Shown here: piece after piece, positions 45,101 through 54,138 of the stretch
Layout of the letters: every line of letters starts with the position of its first letter
Position numbering within the stretch: position 1 is the first letter of the stretch
NCBI GenBank assembly: GCA_004017275.1
Contig: SAKE01000020.1
Span: 1-64,000 of the forward strand
Source of the DNA: Mesorhizobium sp.
GTDB lineage: Bacteria > Pseudomonadota > Alphaproteobacteria > Rhizobiales > Rhizobiaceae
Reading direction: 5' to 3'
DNA length: 64,000 nucleotides
Translations under genes and position numbers: made by a program
The notes under the pieces: model-generated
Seen by the model: only the letters and a program-made list of their open reading frames with translations
What the model was told of the DNA's origin: nothing
Databases searched by the model: none

Positions 45101-46991
45101 TGCCGCCGTTCAGGATGTTCAGCGTACCGGTACCCTGATAGCCGACGGACAGGTCTTCACTGCTGACTGCGCCGCCGTTCGAGATCGTCAGCGTTCCCGT
45201 GCTGAGACCGCCAACGTAGAGGTTCCCTGTATTCGTCCACTTCGATCCCGCACCGTCGACCGCCACCGTGCCGGTCGAGCCCGCTGAGTCGCCGATATAG
45301 CCCCAGGCATTGGTGACCGCGCCGCCGTTGGTGATCTGCAGAGTGCCGGCACCGAAATCGCCGACTGCCAGGTTGGAACTGTTGGTCCAGGTCGAGCCGA
45401 TACCGTCGACGAACACGATGCCGGTCGAGCCTGCCTTCGCGCCAACAGTCGCCCAACTGTTGCTGACAGCGCCGCCTAGGGTGATCTCCAGAGCGCCCTT
45501 GCCGAAATCGCCGACGATCAGCGATCCGCTGTTTGTCCAGGTCGAGTCGTCGACGATCACCGTGCCGGTCGAGCCTGCCGACTTGCCGACATAGGCCCTG
45601 TCATTGCTGACAGCGCCGCCGTGGCTGATCGCTAGAGTGCCGGTGCCGAAATCGCCGACAGCCAGGTTGGAACTGTTGGTCCATGTCGAGCCGGCATTTT
45701 CGACGAACACGGTGCCGGTCGAGCCGGCATTCGCGCCAATAGCCCCCCCGCTAGAGCTGACGCCGCCGCCGTGGCTGATCGCCAGAGTGCCGGTGCCGGA
45801 ATCGCCGACACTCAGCGATCCGCTGTTTGTCCAGGTCGAATTGTCGACGAACACCGTGCCGGTCGAGCCCGCGAAGGTGCCAATATAGCCCGAAGTGTTG
45901 CTGACCTTGCCGCCGCCCCCGATCTGGAGCGTACCGGAGCCCTGAAAGCCGACGAACAGGTCGGAGGTGTTTGTCCACGTCGAGCCCGTACCGGCGACCA
46001 CCACGGTGCCGGCCGAACCTACATCGTAGGCGGCATAACCCACGGAGCTGGTGACGGTGCCGCCATTCGAGATCGTCAGCGCGCCAATGCCGGCGTTACC
46101 GACAGCGAGAGCTGCGTTAGCCCAGGTCGAGCCTGCACCGTCGACTGTTACCGTGCCAGTGGAGCCGGCCAGGTTGCCCACAATGCCGCTCAGATTGCCG
46201 ACCTTGCCGCCGTTGGTGATAGCCAGCTTGCCCGTGCCCTGATCGCCTACGAACAGGTGGGAGCTGTTGGTCCAGGTCGAGGCCGCACCCGCACCGTCGA
46301 CTGTCACCGAGCCGTTGGAGCCCGCATGCCAACCGATAGTGCCTGTGACATCGCTAACCTTGCCGCCGTTGGCGATGTTCAGCGTGCCCACGCCAAATTC
46401 GGCGATGTACAGATCCCCACTGTTGGTCCAGGTCGAGCCGATACCGCCGACCGTCACCGTGCCGGTGCCCTGACCGGAGCCGATATGACCCACGGTGTCG
46501 CTCACGATGCCGCCGTTCGAGATCGTCAGGGTGCCGGTGCTGTTGGTGCCCAAGGCAAGAAAGAGGTCTGAACTGTTGCTCCAGACCGAGCCTGCTCCAA
46601 CGTTCACGCTGCCGCCTGAGTTCGAAACGTAGCCCACGAAGGCGGCGGTGTCGGTAAGTGTGCCGCCGTTCGTAATCGTCAGCGAGCCTGTGTAGCTCGC
46701 GATAGTGCCCATAAACAGAGTGTGTGCGGCTGCATTCGCCGCATTGATAACGGCGGGATTCGGGAACGTCGCATTGAGGGTAACGTCGTCGCTCGATGTC
46801 GGAACGGCGGCGGGGTTCCAGTTTCCGGCGGTGAACCAGTTCGTGGAGGCAGCACCAGTCCAGGTCTCGGCCGCCGTCGCGGCGATCGGCTGACCGAGGC
46901 CGACCAGCGCCGTCGAAGTCAGCGCCAGATATTTCCACGCGTTAGCCTTACGGCCACCAAAACCATTCTGCGGCATCCAAACCCCTGACAT
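42132..46991 (-). CDS. Repeat-rich autotransporter (type Va) adhesin
   Basis: Predicted 1619 residues. A long signal sequence (about 1-42, ending ATAAE) leads to a passenger with about 19 repeats of some 45 residues of the form TWTNSxxLxVGxxGxGTLxIxNGG, predicted to make a beta-helix, then an autotransporter-associated strand region, and a C-terminal outer-membrane barrel (about the last 280 residues, from FAVWGQAFGSWG to terminal KF). Such proteins carry adhesive passengers on the cell surface. The start at 46991 fits the signal; M at 47024 is an alternative. An AraC gene lies just upstream on the same strand. Confidence 0.9.
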   Translation of the reverse strand: MSGVWMPQNGFGGRKANAWKYLALTSTALVGLGQPIAATAAETWTGAASTNWFTAGNWNPAAVPTSSDDVTLNATFPNPAVINAANAAAHTLFMGTIASYTGSLTITNGGTLTDTAAFVGYVSNSGGSVNVGAGSVWSNSSDLFLALGTNSTGTLTISNGGIVSDTVGHIGSGQGTGTVTVGGIGSTWTNSGDLYIAEFGVGTLNIANGGKVSDVTGTIGWHAGSNGSVTVDGAGAASTWTNSSHLFVGDQGTGKLAITNGGKVGNLSGIVGNLAGSTGTVTVDGAGSTWANAALAVGNAGIGALTISNGGTVTSSVGYAAYDVGSAGTVVVAGTGSTWTNTSDLFVGFQGSGTLQIGGGGKVSNTSGYIGTFAGSTGTVFVDNSTWTNSGSLSVGDSGTGTLAISHGGGVSSSGGAIGANAGSTGTVFVENAGSTWTNSSNLAVGDFGTGTLAISHGGAVSNDRAYVGKSAGSTGTVIVDDSTWTNSGSLIVGDFGKGALEITLGGAVSNSWATVGAKAGSTGIVFVDGIGSTWTNSSNLAVGDFGAGTLQITNGGAVTNAWGYIGDSAGSTGTVAVDGAGSKWTNTGNLYVGGLSTGTLTISNGGAVSSEDLSVGYQGTGTLNILNGGKLTNQAAILGELGTATATVTVDGAGSSWSTDDDLTVGAGGHGTLVISNGGSADADSVVVGGGATSAGAVTVDGMGSKWTNKNGLYLGAYGSGTLAVTNGGVASGGFAYMAMGADVASQATVDGTDSLWEMHGDLLIGFDGTASVTLSNGGSVVNIDGYLGFDAGSIGMANVSGPGSTWTSSGDLNVGVSGTGTLTVANGGSVNGGILTIGDSGSGTLAVSNGGKVNSADGVIGVAATGVGTATVDGAGSTWSSGLALYVGNSGTGTLTISNGGKVTSALGVLGDFSGSQGTATVTGAGSTWTNGSNLFVGLTGSATLAIANGGTVTNNEGHIGDVAGALGKVTVDGTNSTWISLSDLVVGSAGTGTLDISNDGAVSVGGKVAIAKQVGSAGTLNIGGAPGTAAAAPGTLNAASVQFGTGAGAINFNHTGTNYAFASSIGGAGTINQIAGNTNLTADSSGFTGATNVDGGRLAVNGSLANSLVTILGGVLGGNGTVGGIVAQSGGIVAPGNSIGTLNVAGNIDQAAGSIYQVELTSTGQSDLIHATGTATIAAGAILDMVKTDAAPYVPGTHYTVLQADAGVTGTYTISGLGLFTGLYANYDPTHVYIDAVQAKSFADVGLTPNQIATGGGAESLGGGNPLFDAIFALPSEAVVRDAFDQLSGEIHASAKGMLLEDSRFVRDAATNRIAAAFGDVGSAALPVMAYGEGGPEIVAADTDRFAVWGQAFGSWGNTDSDGNAAAFDRSTGGLLAGADTLLGGWRIGLLGGYSHSSFDADDRNSSGKSDSYHLGLYGGTNWGAIAFRTGAAYSWSSLSTKRTVAFNGFTDGLSADYDAGTAQVFGELAYKADAGHFKFEPFANLAYVSVRTDGFTETGGAAALTSAGSTTDATFATLGLRGSTDFALGGINATARGMLGWRHAFGDVTPISSFAFAGGDAFTIAGVPIARDAAVVEAGLDLNMSANATLGVSYSGQFGGGTVDQGAKVDLGIKF

Positions 46992-47198
46992 GACAGTCGT
47001 TTCACCCTGAGGCTGACATGTCATTGGAGCCCGGCGTTGTCTTGGGCAGGGCCGCACCGGAATTGGACTGGAGTGAAAAGCCGTGCCTTTTGCGCGCACT
47101 GTGGCAGTTCGGCGCCATCGATCGCGCGGGCGCAGCGGCATCGGCTTTCAGAGAGAATCAGACTCCTCGCCAGGGCGGCCACAGAAAGTGCCGCAACC

Positions 47199-48215
47199 CT
47201 ACCTGGCGCTCGTCGGCGTGTAGCCGAAACGGCGACGAAAGCAGCGATTGAAGTACGATACATCGCTGAATCCGCTCGCCATGGCAATGTCGCTGATCCG
47301 CATCTCATTGTGCCTCTTCGAGAGCATCGCGTGGGCGCTCTGCAAACGCAGTTCGAGAACGCGTTCGGAAAAGCTTGTTCCCGTCTCCTGAAGGAGATCG
47401 TGGACATAGCGCGCCGAGAGGCCGAGTTGCAGCGCGACACCTTTGGCGGAAATGCCGGGGCTGGCGAAATCCTCGGCGATCTTCGCCAGGATCGACTGCA
47501 GCCTGGCGGCGCGCAGGCCGCGAAGGCCGGCCAATTCGGCGGCCCGGCCTTTCGCGCCGGTCACCAGGCCGATAAGGTCCACGATCGTGTCCGTCGTATG
47601 CGTTATGAGATCGGGCGAGACGAGCGCGGGGCCGCTCTCGAGAAGCAGGCAATAGCGTTTGAGAAGATCGAGAGCTTCATTCTCGGCGCCGATCTTCAGC
47701 GCCAGCCTGTCATCGATCTGCGGGAAAGCGCGGGTGAGGATCGCGCGTGGGATCACCACATTCGTCCAGACATTGCTGTCGGCACCGGTCATTTTCAGCG
47801 CTTCCGATGCTGTGACAAGGACGGCTTCTCCGCGACCGACAGCATATTCGCGGCCGACCTGCGCGCCGGACAGCAGGGTGTCGGCCTTGTTGATCAGCAG
47901 CAGATAACCGTCATTGTCGTCATCGGCGATGTTGCTCGCCTTCCTTGTCGCATGCTTGATCGTTCCGGACATCTGGCCAAGAACCAGCGAACCGACGGCG
48001 GTGGCCTCGATCGAAGCTTCGAAGGGCAGGCTTTCCGATATGCCGTATTCTACTGACCATATCTCCGCGACGTGGATGTCTTGCCACAGGGAAAATCGCT
48101 CGCGTTCATTAAGATGCGATGGCAACTGAGCCGATGAAAACACCGTCTTTCGCGACAATGGGGGCCTCGACAAAGTATCCACGGCTCTAAGAATATCGAA
48201 CGCCGCGCTTTCCAT
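47199..48215 (-). CDS. AraC family transcriptional regulator
   Basis: Predicted 338 residues. N-terminal AraC_binding_2-type domain (about 30-200), then a double helix-turn-helix with ISAKGVALQLGLSARYVHDLL and ISDIAMASGFSDVSYFNRCF, ending RRRFGYTPTSAR. It lies 208 bp upstream of the autotransporter gene on the same strand and is divergent from a LuxR gene, so either may be a target. Confidence 0.92.
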   Translation of the reverse strand: MESAAFDILRAVDTLSRPPLSRKTVFSSAQLPSHLNERERFSLWQDIHVAEIWSVEYGISESLPFEASIEATAVGSLVLGQMSGTIKHATRKASNIADDDNDGYLLLINKADTLLSGAQVGREYAVGRGEAVLVTASEALKMTGADSNVWTNVVIPRAILTRAFPQIDDRLALKIGAENEALDLLKRYCLLLESGPALVSPDLITHTTDTIVDLIGLVTGAKGRAAELAGLRGLRAARLQSILAKIAEDFASPGISAKGVALQLGLSARYVHDLLQETGTSFSERVLELRLQSAHAMLSKRHNEMRISDIAMASGFSDVSYFNRCFRRRFGYTPTSAR

Positions 48216-48295
48216 TGTCGCAATAAGCAGCGACAGTGGCAGCCCCGGCGTTCAACCGATCGAATTGAACCCTTAATCGAGATCGACCGTGAATG

Positions 48296-48317
48296 GCGTC
48301 ATCCAAAAGTATGACGC
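48296..48317. promoter_or_regulatory. Inverted repeat in the AraC-LuxR divergent region
   Basis: GCGTCAT (48296-48302) and ATGACGC (48311-48317) flank eight bases, 30 bp before the LuxR gene start. It may be an operator for the LuxR regulator, whose class binds inverted repeats. No -35/-10 pair is clear. Confidence 0.35.
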
Positions 48318-48346
48318 AGCAAAATCCTCCGAGGTGAGATCGGGGC

Positions 48347-49507
48347 GTGCCTGGAGGCGTGGTGGAGAGGCTGAGCAGTGAAGTCCTTGGTTCGATTATC
48401 GGCGATATCTATGATTGCGTTCTGAACCCAGACGGCTGGGCCGGGGTCATGACCCGGATCACGAAGGCCATGGACGCGGCCTATACGACCATCGCGCTTG
48501 CCAGCACCGCCGACAATCATGGGCGCTTCGCTGCCCAATCGCCTTGGGATCCCGTGCAAATGCGCGCGCTCCAGGATTATGACTTTGACGCCATTCCCGG
48601 GCTGAAGGCGGCGGTGGTCGGTGACGTCGACACGCCCGTCGCGACGCTGTCGCTCATGAGCGAAGCCGAACTTCAGCAGACGCCATTTTTTCGGAATTGG
48701 GCCAGGCCGCAAGGGTTGCGCGAAGCCTGCATCACCAAATTCGTCCACACGTCGGACCGGATCGGGCTGATGGGTTGCACCACATGGGCAAACAGGGGGA
48801 TCATATCCGCCGAAGACCAGCATTTCCTGGCATTGCTGTCGCCGCATTTGCGCCGTGCGTCGCTGATTGGAGATCTGCTCGACCAGGCCCGCGTTACCGC
48901 CAGTCTTTATCGGCAAGCGCTCGATAATCTCGCAGTGGCTGTTGTTCTTGCCGGCGCCGACGGGACAATCCTCCATGCGAACGGCGCCGCCGAACAGATG
49001 TTCTCGCCGCAAGGCCCGATCTTTGCCAGGAACAGCTTGCTCCAGGTGCAAAATCCGGCGGTGGCCCGCGCCCTGCTGGAAGCGATCGCCAATGCCGCGA
49101 GCGCGGATGCCTTGCTTGGCGCCCGCGGCATAGGGCTGCCGATTTCGGCTCCAGGTCAGCCGCCCGCCGTCGCCTATGTGCTGCCGCTGACCGAAGGAAC
49201 CGCACGCGCGGCCTTCCGGCCGGCATGCGCGGCCGTGTTCATATCGACCACGACATCCGCTTCTCCCCCGCCGGAGGCCGTTTTGACCACGCTGTTCGAC
49301 CTTACGCCCGCCGAGGCGCGGGTCCTGCAGCGGATCGGCAGCGGATTGTCGACGTCGAAGAGCGCGTTGTCGCTCGGCATCGGCGAAAACACGTTGAAGA
49401 CCCATCTCAATCGGATTTTCGCCAAAACCGGCACGAGACGCCAGGCCGATCTCGTCAAACTCGTTTCGGACATAGGCACGCCCCTGCTGGCAGCGCATCA
49501 GGGCTGA
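48347..49507 (+). CDS. LuxR family transcriptional regulator
   Basis: Predicted 386 residues. The N-terminal 300 residues form a sensor region without a known motif, perhaps PAS-like (LAGADGTILHANGAAEQMF). A LuxR helix-turn-helix is at the C-terminus: LTPAEARVLQRI, then STSKSALSLGIGENTLKTHLNRIFAKTGTRRQADLVKL. The GTG start at 48347 has AGGTGA about ten bases before it; the nearby GTGs at 48359 and 48362 are too close to GGAGG. Its ligand and targets are unknown. Confidence 0.88.
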   Translation: MPGGVVERLSSEVLGSIIGDIYDCVLNPDGWAGVMTRITKAMDAAYTTIALASTADNHGRFAAQSPWDPVQMRALQDYDFDAIPGLKAAVVGDVDTPVATLSLMSEAELQQTPFFRNWARPQGLREACITKFVHTSDRIGLMGCTTWANRGIISAEDQHFLALLSPHLRRASLIGDLLDQARVTASLYRQALDNLAVAVVLAGADGTILHANGAAEQMFSPQGPIFARNSLLQVQNPAVARALLEAIANAASADALLGARGIGLPISAPGQPPAVAYVLPLTEGTARAAFRPACAAVFISTTTSASPPPEAVLTTLFDLTPAEARVLQRIGSGLSTSKSALSLGIGENTLKTHLNRIFAKTGTRRQADLVKLVSDIGTPLLAAHQG

Positions 49508-49754
49508 AGCAGCCGCTCGCCCCGATGGCGCCGAAATTCTCGTCGACGCATATCCTGACGATACGCGAAACCCGGAGCAGTTTCCGTCGCGACCAAATGG
49601 ACGGCCCGTCCGTGCGATTGGCGACAAGGGCCGGGTGCGCTATCGTCTGTCATCTGGAGAGATCGGCCGTGCCTTCGGCCAGCCAGCAGCCGATGTCGGC
49701 TCCTCATGGACTTCGCCAAAATACAACCCATATTGAATCCATGGAGCTTTGAGC

Positions 49755-51125
49755 GTGACCTTCGCGCGGGTGGCCCTTCTTGCCGCGGCCTTCGTCGCCG
49801 CAACTGTCTTTTCTCCCTTCCCTTCGGCCGGGAGCGAGAGGGTCGCGCTGAGCGTCGCCATCGACGGGGCCATCGGGCCGGCGAGCACCAGGCAGTTCGA
49901 GGAAGCGCTTGACGTCGCCGCCAGTCGGGGCGCCGCGGTCCTCATCCTTCAGCTCGATACGCCAGGCGGGCTGGTCACCTCGATGCGTGAGATGATCGCC
50001 GACATCCTGGCTTCGCCGGTGCCCGTCATCGGCTATGTCGCGCCGGCCGGCGGCCATGCGGCGAGTGCCGGCACCTATATCCTCTATGCCACCCATGTCG
50101 CGGCGATGGCGCCCGGCACAAATCTGGGTGCTGCGACACCGGTCGAGATGGGCGGGCTGCCGTCGCTTCCGGGCGGCGACAAGGACAAGGACGCGAAGGA
50201 CGCCACCGGGCCGCCGCCCGCCGACGCGATGATGGCCAAGGTGACGAATGATGCCGTGGCGCTGATCCGCTCGCTCGCCGAATTGCGCGGGCGCAATGGC
50301 GACTGGGGCGAGAAGGCGGTGCGCGAGGCGGCGAGCCTGTCGGCCAATGCTGCGCTGCAGGAACATGTGATCGACTTCGTCGCCCACGACACCACCGAGC
50401 TGCTGCAACTGGCCGATGGCCGCACCGTCGACGTGGCCGGCAGGAAAGTGGTTCTGGCGACCAAAGGACTGCCGGTCGAGACGCTGGAACCCGGCTGGTT
50501 TATCCGGCTGCTCGCCGTCATCACCGACCCCAACACCGCCGTCATCCTGATGTTGGTCGGCGTCTATGGCATCATCTTCGAGTTCACCAGCCCGGGCGCG
50601 GTCGCGCCCGGCGTCATCGGGACCATCTGCCTCGTGCTCGGCCTCTATGCGCTCAACCTCCTGCCGATCAACTATACCGGCCTTGCTTTGATGCTGCTCG
50701 GCATCACCTTCCTCATCATCGAGGCCTTCAACCCCACCGTCGTGCTTGGGCTCAGCGGCGTGGCCGCCTTTCTGTTCGGCGCTGCCATGCTGCTGAGAGT
50801 CGAGGGTCCGGGTTTTGCCATGTCATGGGTCGTCATCGGTCCCGCCGCCGCGTTGACGCTTGGGCTGGCGCTGCTGACCGGCACCTATCTCTGGGCGGCG
50901 CGCAGGAGCCCGCCGCGCGTCGGCGGCGAGGCGATGCGCGGCTTGCCGGCCGAGATACTCGACTGGCAGGGCGGTGAGGGCCATGTGCTGGCCCAGGGAG
51001 AGCGCTGGCGGGCGAAGGCCGACGGTCCCGTCGCACCTGGCGACAGTGTCGAGGTGACCGACATCAGCGACCTCGTGCTGACGGTGCGGCGGCGCGATGC
51101 GGGAAGGAATGGAGCAAGACAATGA
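49755..51125 (+). CDS. NfeD family membrane serine protease (ClpP class)
   Basis: Predicted 456 residues. A signal sequence, a ClpP-like protease domain with Ser104 in GGHAASAGTYI and a likely Lys162 partner, then four to five membrane segments (about 255-385) and a small C-terminal beta-barrel (OB) domain. This is the long NfeD type, which cuts SPFH proteins in archaeal examples. The GTG at 49755 is eight bases after GGAG; TTG 49749 is too close. Overlaps the SPFH gene by four bases, so the two act together in membrane quality control (inferred). Confidence 0.9.
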   Translation: MTFARVALLAAAFVAATVFSPFPSAGSERVALSVAIDGAIGPASTRQFEEALDVAASRGAAVLILQLDTPGGLVTSMREMIADILASPVPVIGYVAPAGGHAASAGTYILYATHVAAMAPGTNLGAATPVEMGGLPSLPGGDKDKDAKDATGPPPADAMMAKVTNDAVALIRSLAELRGRNGDWGEKAVREAASLSANAALQEHVIDFVAHDTTELLQLADGRTVDVAGRKVVLATKGLPVETLEPGWFIRLLAVITDPNTAVILMLVGVYGIIFEFTSPGAVAPGVIGTICLVLGLYALNLLPINYTGLALMLLGITFLIIEAFNPTVVLGLSGVAAFLFGAAMLLRVEGPGFAMSWVVIGPAAALTLGLALLTGTYLWAARRSPPRVGGEAMRGLPAEILDWQGGEGHVLAQGERWRAKADGPVAPGDSVEVTDISDLVLTVRRRDAGRNGARQ

Positions 51126-51880
51126 TGATTGGTTATGTGGCCTATCTGATCGTTGCGCTGGTCGTGATCATGTTCCTGTCCGCGGCCATTCGCATCCTCA
51201 GGGAATATCAGCGCGGTGTGGTCTTCACGCTCGGCCGCTTCACCGGCGTCAAGGGTCCCGGTCTCATCATCCTCGTCCCCTTCATCCAGCAAATGGTGAA
51301 GGTCGATCTGCGGGTGGTGGTGCAGGATGTGCCGCCGCAGGACGTGATTTCGCGCGACAATGTCTCGGTGAAGGTCAACGCGGTGCTCTATTTCCGCATC
51401 GTCGACGCCGAGCGGGCGATTATCCAGGTGGAGGATTTCATGGCCGCCACCAACCAGCTGGCGCAGACCACGCTGCGCTCGGTGCTCGGCAAGCACGAAC
51501 TCGACGAGATGTTGGCCGAGCGCGACAAGCTCAACAGCGATATCCAGGAGATCCTCGACCAGCGCACCGATGCCTGGGGCATCAAGGTCTCCAATGTCGA
51601 GATCAAGCATGTCGACCTGAACGAGAGCATGGTCCGCGCCATCGCCAAGCAGGCCGAGGCCGAGCGGCTGCGGCGCGCCAAGGTGATCAATGCCGATGGC
51701 GAGCAGCAGGCGGCGGCCAAGCTGGTCGAGGCGGGCAAGATGCTGGCAGCGGAGCCGCAAGCCATGCAACTGCGCTATTTCGAGGCTTTGCACGACATCG
51801 CCGGCGAGCGCTCATCCACGGTGGTGTTCCCGCTGCCGGTGGATCTGCTCAGCCAGTTCATGAAGGGGCAGGGGAAGTGA
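51122..51880 (+). CDS. SPFH/stomatin-like protein (slipin)
   Basis: Predicted 252 residues. One N-terminal membrane segment (about 5-25), then the SPFH/band 7 domain (REYQRGVVFTLGRF, GLIILVPFIQ, QDVISRDNVSVKVNAVLYFRI) and a charged helix ending near EAERLRRAKVI. These form oligomers in membrane microdomains. Translationally coupled to nfeD (ATGA overlap), a well-known pairing. Confidence 0.93.
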   Translation: MMIGYVAYLIVALVVIMFLSAAIRILREYQRGVVFTLGRFTGVKGPGLIILVPFIQQMVKVDLRVVVQDVPPQDVISRDNVSVKVNAVLYFRIVDAERAIIQVEDFMAATNQLAQTTLRSVLGKHELDEMLAERDKLNSDIQEILDQRTDAWGIKVSNVEIKHVDLNESMVRAIAKQAEAERLRRAKVINADGEQQAAAKLVEAGKMLAAEPQAMQLRYFEALHDIAGERSSTVVFPLPVDLLSQFMKGQGK

Positions 51881-51901
51881 GGGAGATTAGCAGCCTCGAC
51901 C

Positions 51902-52831
51902 TCACGCCCGCCAGGGTGGCTCCGGTGCGAAGCGCTTGCCGATCCAGTCGGCGAAGGCGCGGGTCTTGGCGGCTTGTCCCTTGGCTGAGGGCGTGACGAG
52001 ATAGATCGCGCCTTCGTCGGCCAGCGTCCATTCTTCCAGGATCGGCACCAGCCGTCCGTCGGCGAGCTCGCGGCCGACCAGCCAGTCGGTGCTCATCATC
52101 AGGCCGACGCCTTGCACGGCGGCCTCGACCAGCACCTCGGCATCGTCGGATACCAACGGCCCGGAAACCTCGACGCGCACGCTCCGCCCCTCGCGGTTGG
52201 TCATCTCCCAGGCCGGAAAGGTCTGGAAGCCGCTGAACCCCAGACAGGAATGTTCGAGCAGCGCCTGCGGTGTTTGTGGCCAGCCCCTTCGGGCGAGATA
52301 GGAGGGGGCGGCGCAGAGCAGCCGCCGCCGTGTCGCCACCTTGCGCGCGACCAGGCGCGAATCCTCCAGCGTGCCGAGCCGCACGGCGACGTCGAAATTC
52401 TCGGCGACCAGATCGGCGAAGCGGTTGGAGAATTCGGCCTCGATGCGGACATCGGGAAATTCGGCAAGGAATTGAGGCAGCAGCGGCCCGATCCACATGC
52501 GCCCGAACGTGCCGGGCAGCGCCAGCCTGAGCAGACCGCGCGGGCCGCCGCCTGCATGTGCCGACGCGGCAGCCTCGGCCTCGTCCACGGAGGCGAGGAT
52601 GGCGCGCACCCGCACCAGGAACTCGGCACCCGCTTCGGTCAGCGACACGCTGCGCGTCGTGCGATGGAGCAGCCTGACGCCCAGCCGCTCCTCCAGCGAT
52701 TGGAGGCGTCGCGACAGGATGGTCGCGTCGCGCCCGACACGCGCCGCCGCCCTGGTGAAGGAGCGTGCCTCGGCAATGGCCGCGAAGGCGGCCATTTCGG
52801 CAAGGGCCGCTGGTTCGTAGGATTGCTGCAT
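51902..52831 (-). CDS. LysR family transcriptional regulator
   Basis: Predicted 309 residues. Winged helix at the N-terminus (FAAIAEARSFTRAAARVGRDATILSRRLQSLEERLG), then a LysR substrate-binding domain. Divergent from the MDR oxidoreductase gene at 52929 with 97 bp between, the classical LysR-target layout, so it probably controls that gene. Confidence 0.93.
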   Translation of the reverse strand: MQQSYEPAALAEMAAFAAIAEARSFTRAAARVGRDATILSRRLQSLEERLGVRLLHRTTRSVSLTEAGAEFLVRVRAILASVDEAEAAASAHAGGGPRGLLRLALPGTFGRMWIGPLLPQFLAEFPDVRIEAEFSNRFADLVAENFDVAVRLGTLEDSRLVARKVATRRRLLCAAPSYLARRGWPQTPQALLEHSCLGFSGFQTFPAWEMTNREGRSVRVEVSGPLVSDDAEVLVEAAVQGVGLMMSTDWLVGRELADGRLVPILEEWTLADEGAIYLVTPSAKGQAAKTRAFADWIGKRFAPEPPWRA

Positions 52832-52928
52832 TATTCGCAGTACTCAAATGCAAAATGCAAGGATTATCCAGACATTACGCAGCAGATAGGTTCACTCAAC
52901 CCATCAATCATCCCACCGGAGTGAAACC

Positions 52929-53939
52929 ATGAAAGCCATCGAACTGAGCCAAGCCAGGCTGGACGCCTTTCGCGCCGCCACCATTGCCACCCCCGAACCG
53001 CAGCGCGGCGAGGTGCTGATCCGCCAGCGTGCGGCGAGCCTCAATTTCGTCGATGTCGCGGTGGCGAGCGGCAATTATCCTGGACCGAGCTTTCCGCTCG
53101 TCCCGATCGCCGACGGCGCCGGCGAGATCGTCGCGGTGGGCGAGGGCGTTACGACCTTCAGCACGGGCGATCGCGTCATCGCGCATGCCAAGCCGCGCTG
53201 GATCGGTGGCCGGCCACGGCCTTACGAGATGACGCAGATGCGCGGCATCTCCCTGCCGGGGTCGCTGGCCGAATATGTCGCGCTGCCGGCCAATTCGATC
53301 GTGCCGGTCCCGGCGCATCTCTCCTTCGAGGCGGCGTCGACGCTGCCGATCGCCGGCACTACCGCCTGGAACGCCATCCGCGCCGCCGGGGTCGGGCCGG
53401 GCTCGGTCGTCGTGCTGCTTGGCACCGGCGGCGTCTCGATCTTCACCCTGCAGCTTGCGAAAGCCGCCGGCGCCACCGTCATCATCACCTCGTCGTCGGA
53501 CGAGAAGCTGGAGCGGGCGAAGGCACTGGGCGCCGACCATCTCATCAACTACCGAGCGACGCCCGACTGGGACGGCAAGGTGCTGGAGCTGACCAGCGGC
53601 CTCGGCGCCGACCTCGTCGTCGAGACCGGCGGCACCGCCACCTTCGCCCGTGCCGTCAACGCCACCGCGCCCGGCGGCACGCTGTTCACCATCGGTTTCG
53701 TCACCGGCGCGGAGGCCACGGTCAATCTGCTGCCGATCATCATCAAGGCGCTGAAGGTGGTCGGCAACAACACCGGATCGGTGTCCGACCTTCGCGACGC
53801 CGCCCGCGCCATCGATGCAGCCAGGATCGAGCCGGTCGTCGACAAGGTGTTTTCACCTGATGAAGCGGCCGAAGCCTACGCCCACATGGCCGCCGGCGGC
53901 CTGCACTTCGGGAAATTGGTGTTCGGGTTGGAATGGTGA
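52929..53939 (+). CDS. MDR family NADPH-dependent oxidoreductase (quinone oxidoreductase-like)
   Basis: Predicted 336 residues. N-terminal GroES-like domain with PIADGAGEIVAVGEGV and a Rossmann domain with VLLGTGGVSIFTLQLAKAAGA for NAD(P)H. The usual zinc-binding GHE and cysteine cluster is not visible, which suggests the zinc-free quinone or enoyl reductase branch. It resembles the enzyme at 60626. Substrate unknown. Confidence 0.88.
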   Translation: MKAIELSQARLDAFRAATIATPEPQRGEVLIRQRAASLNFVDVAVASGNYPGPSFPLVPIADGAGEIVAVGEGVTTFSTGDRVIAHAKPRWIGGRPRPYEMTQMRGISLPGSLAEYVALPANSIVPVPAHLSFEAASTLPIAGTTAWNAIRAAGVGPGSVVVLLGTGGVSIFTLQLAKAAGATVIITSSSDEKLERAKALGADHLINYRATPDWDGKVLELTSGLGADLVVETGGTATFARAVNATAPGGTLFTIGFVTGAEATVNLLPIIIKALKVVGNNTGSVSDLRDAARAIDAARIEPVVDKVFSPDEAAEAYAHMAAGGLHFGKLVFGLEW

Positions 53940-53964
53940 GGAAAGGGTGAGGCTTGCGCCTGGC

Positions 53965-54119
53965 CGCCCCCCTCTGGCCTGCCGGCCATCTCCCCCTCAA
54001 GGGGGGAGATTGCTCACTCGACGGCTTGCGCCAGCCACAGGCGCTGCAGGCGTGGCCGAGCGCCGAAGCTGCCGATCTCCCCCCTTGAGGGGGAGATGCC
54101 CAGCAGGGCAGAGGGGGTG
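53965..54119. repeat. Mosaic hairpin repeat, family A copy 2
   Basis: Left arm (53965-54010): CCCCCTCTGG, GCCGGC and CTCAAGGGGGGAGAT. Right arm (54074-54119): the inverted counterpart with CCTTGAGGGGGAGATG and GGCAGAGGGGG. About 60 bp of unrelated DNA separate them. It fills the gap between the convergent MDR and molybdenum hydroxylase genes. Confidence 0.75.
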
Positions 54120-54138
54120 CCTCGCACCACGCCTCTGC

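Noticed and set aside
42132..46991. CRISPR-like regular repeats
   Set aside because: The repeats are in-frame coding units of the autotransporter, too long and not separated by unique spacers.
48359..48364. Alternative GTG starts for the LuxR gene
   Set aside because: They lie 1-4 bases after GGAGG, too close for translation start.
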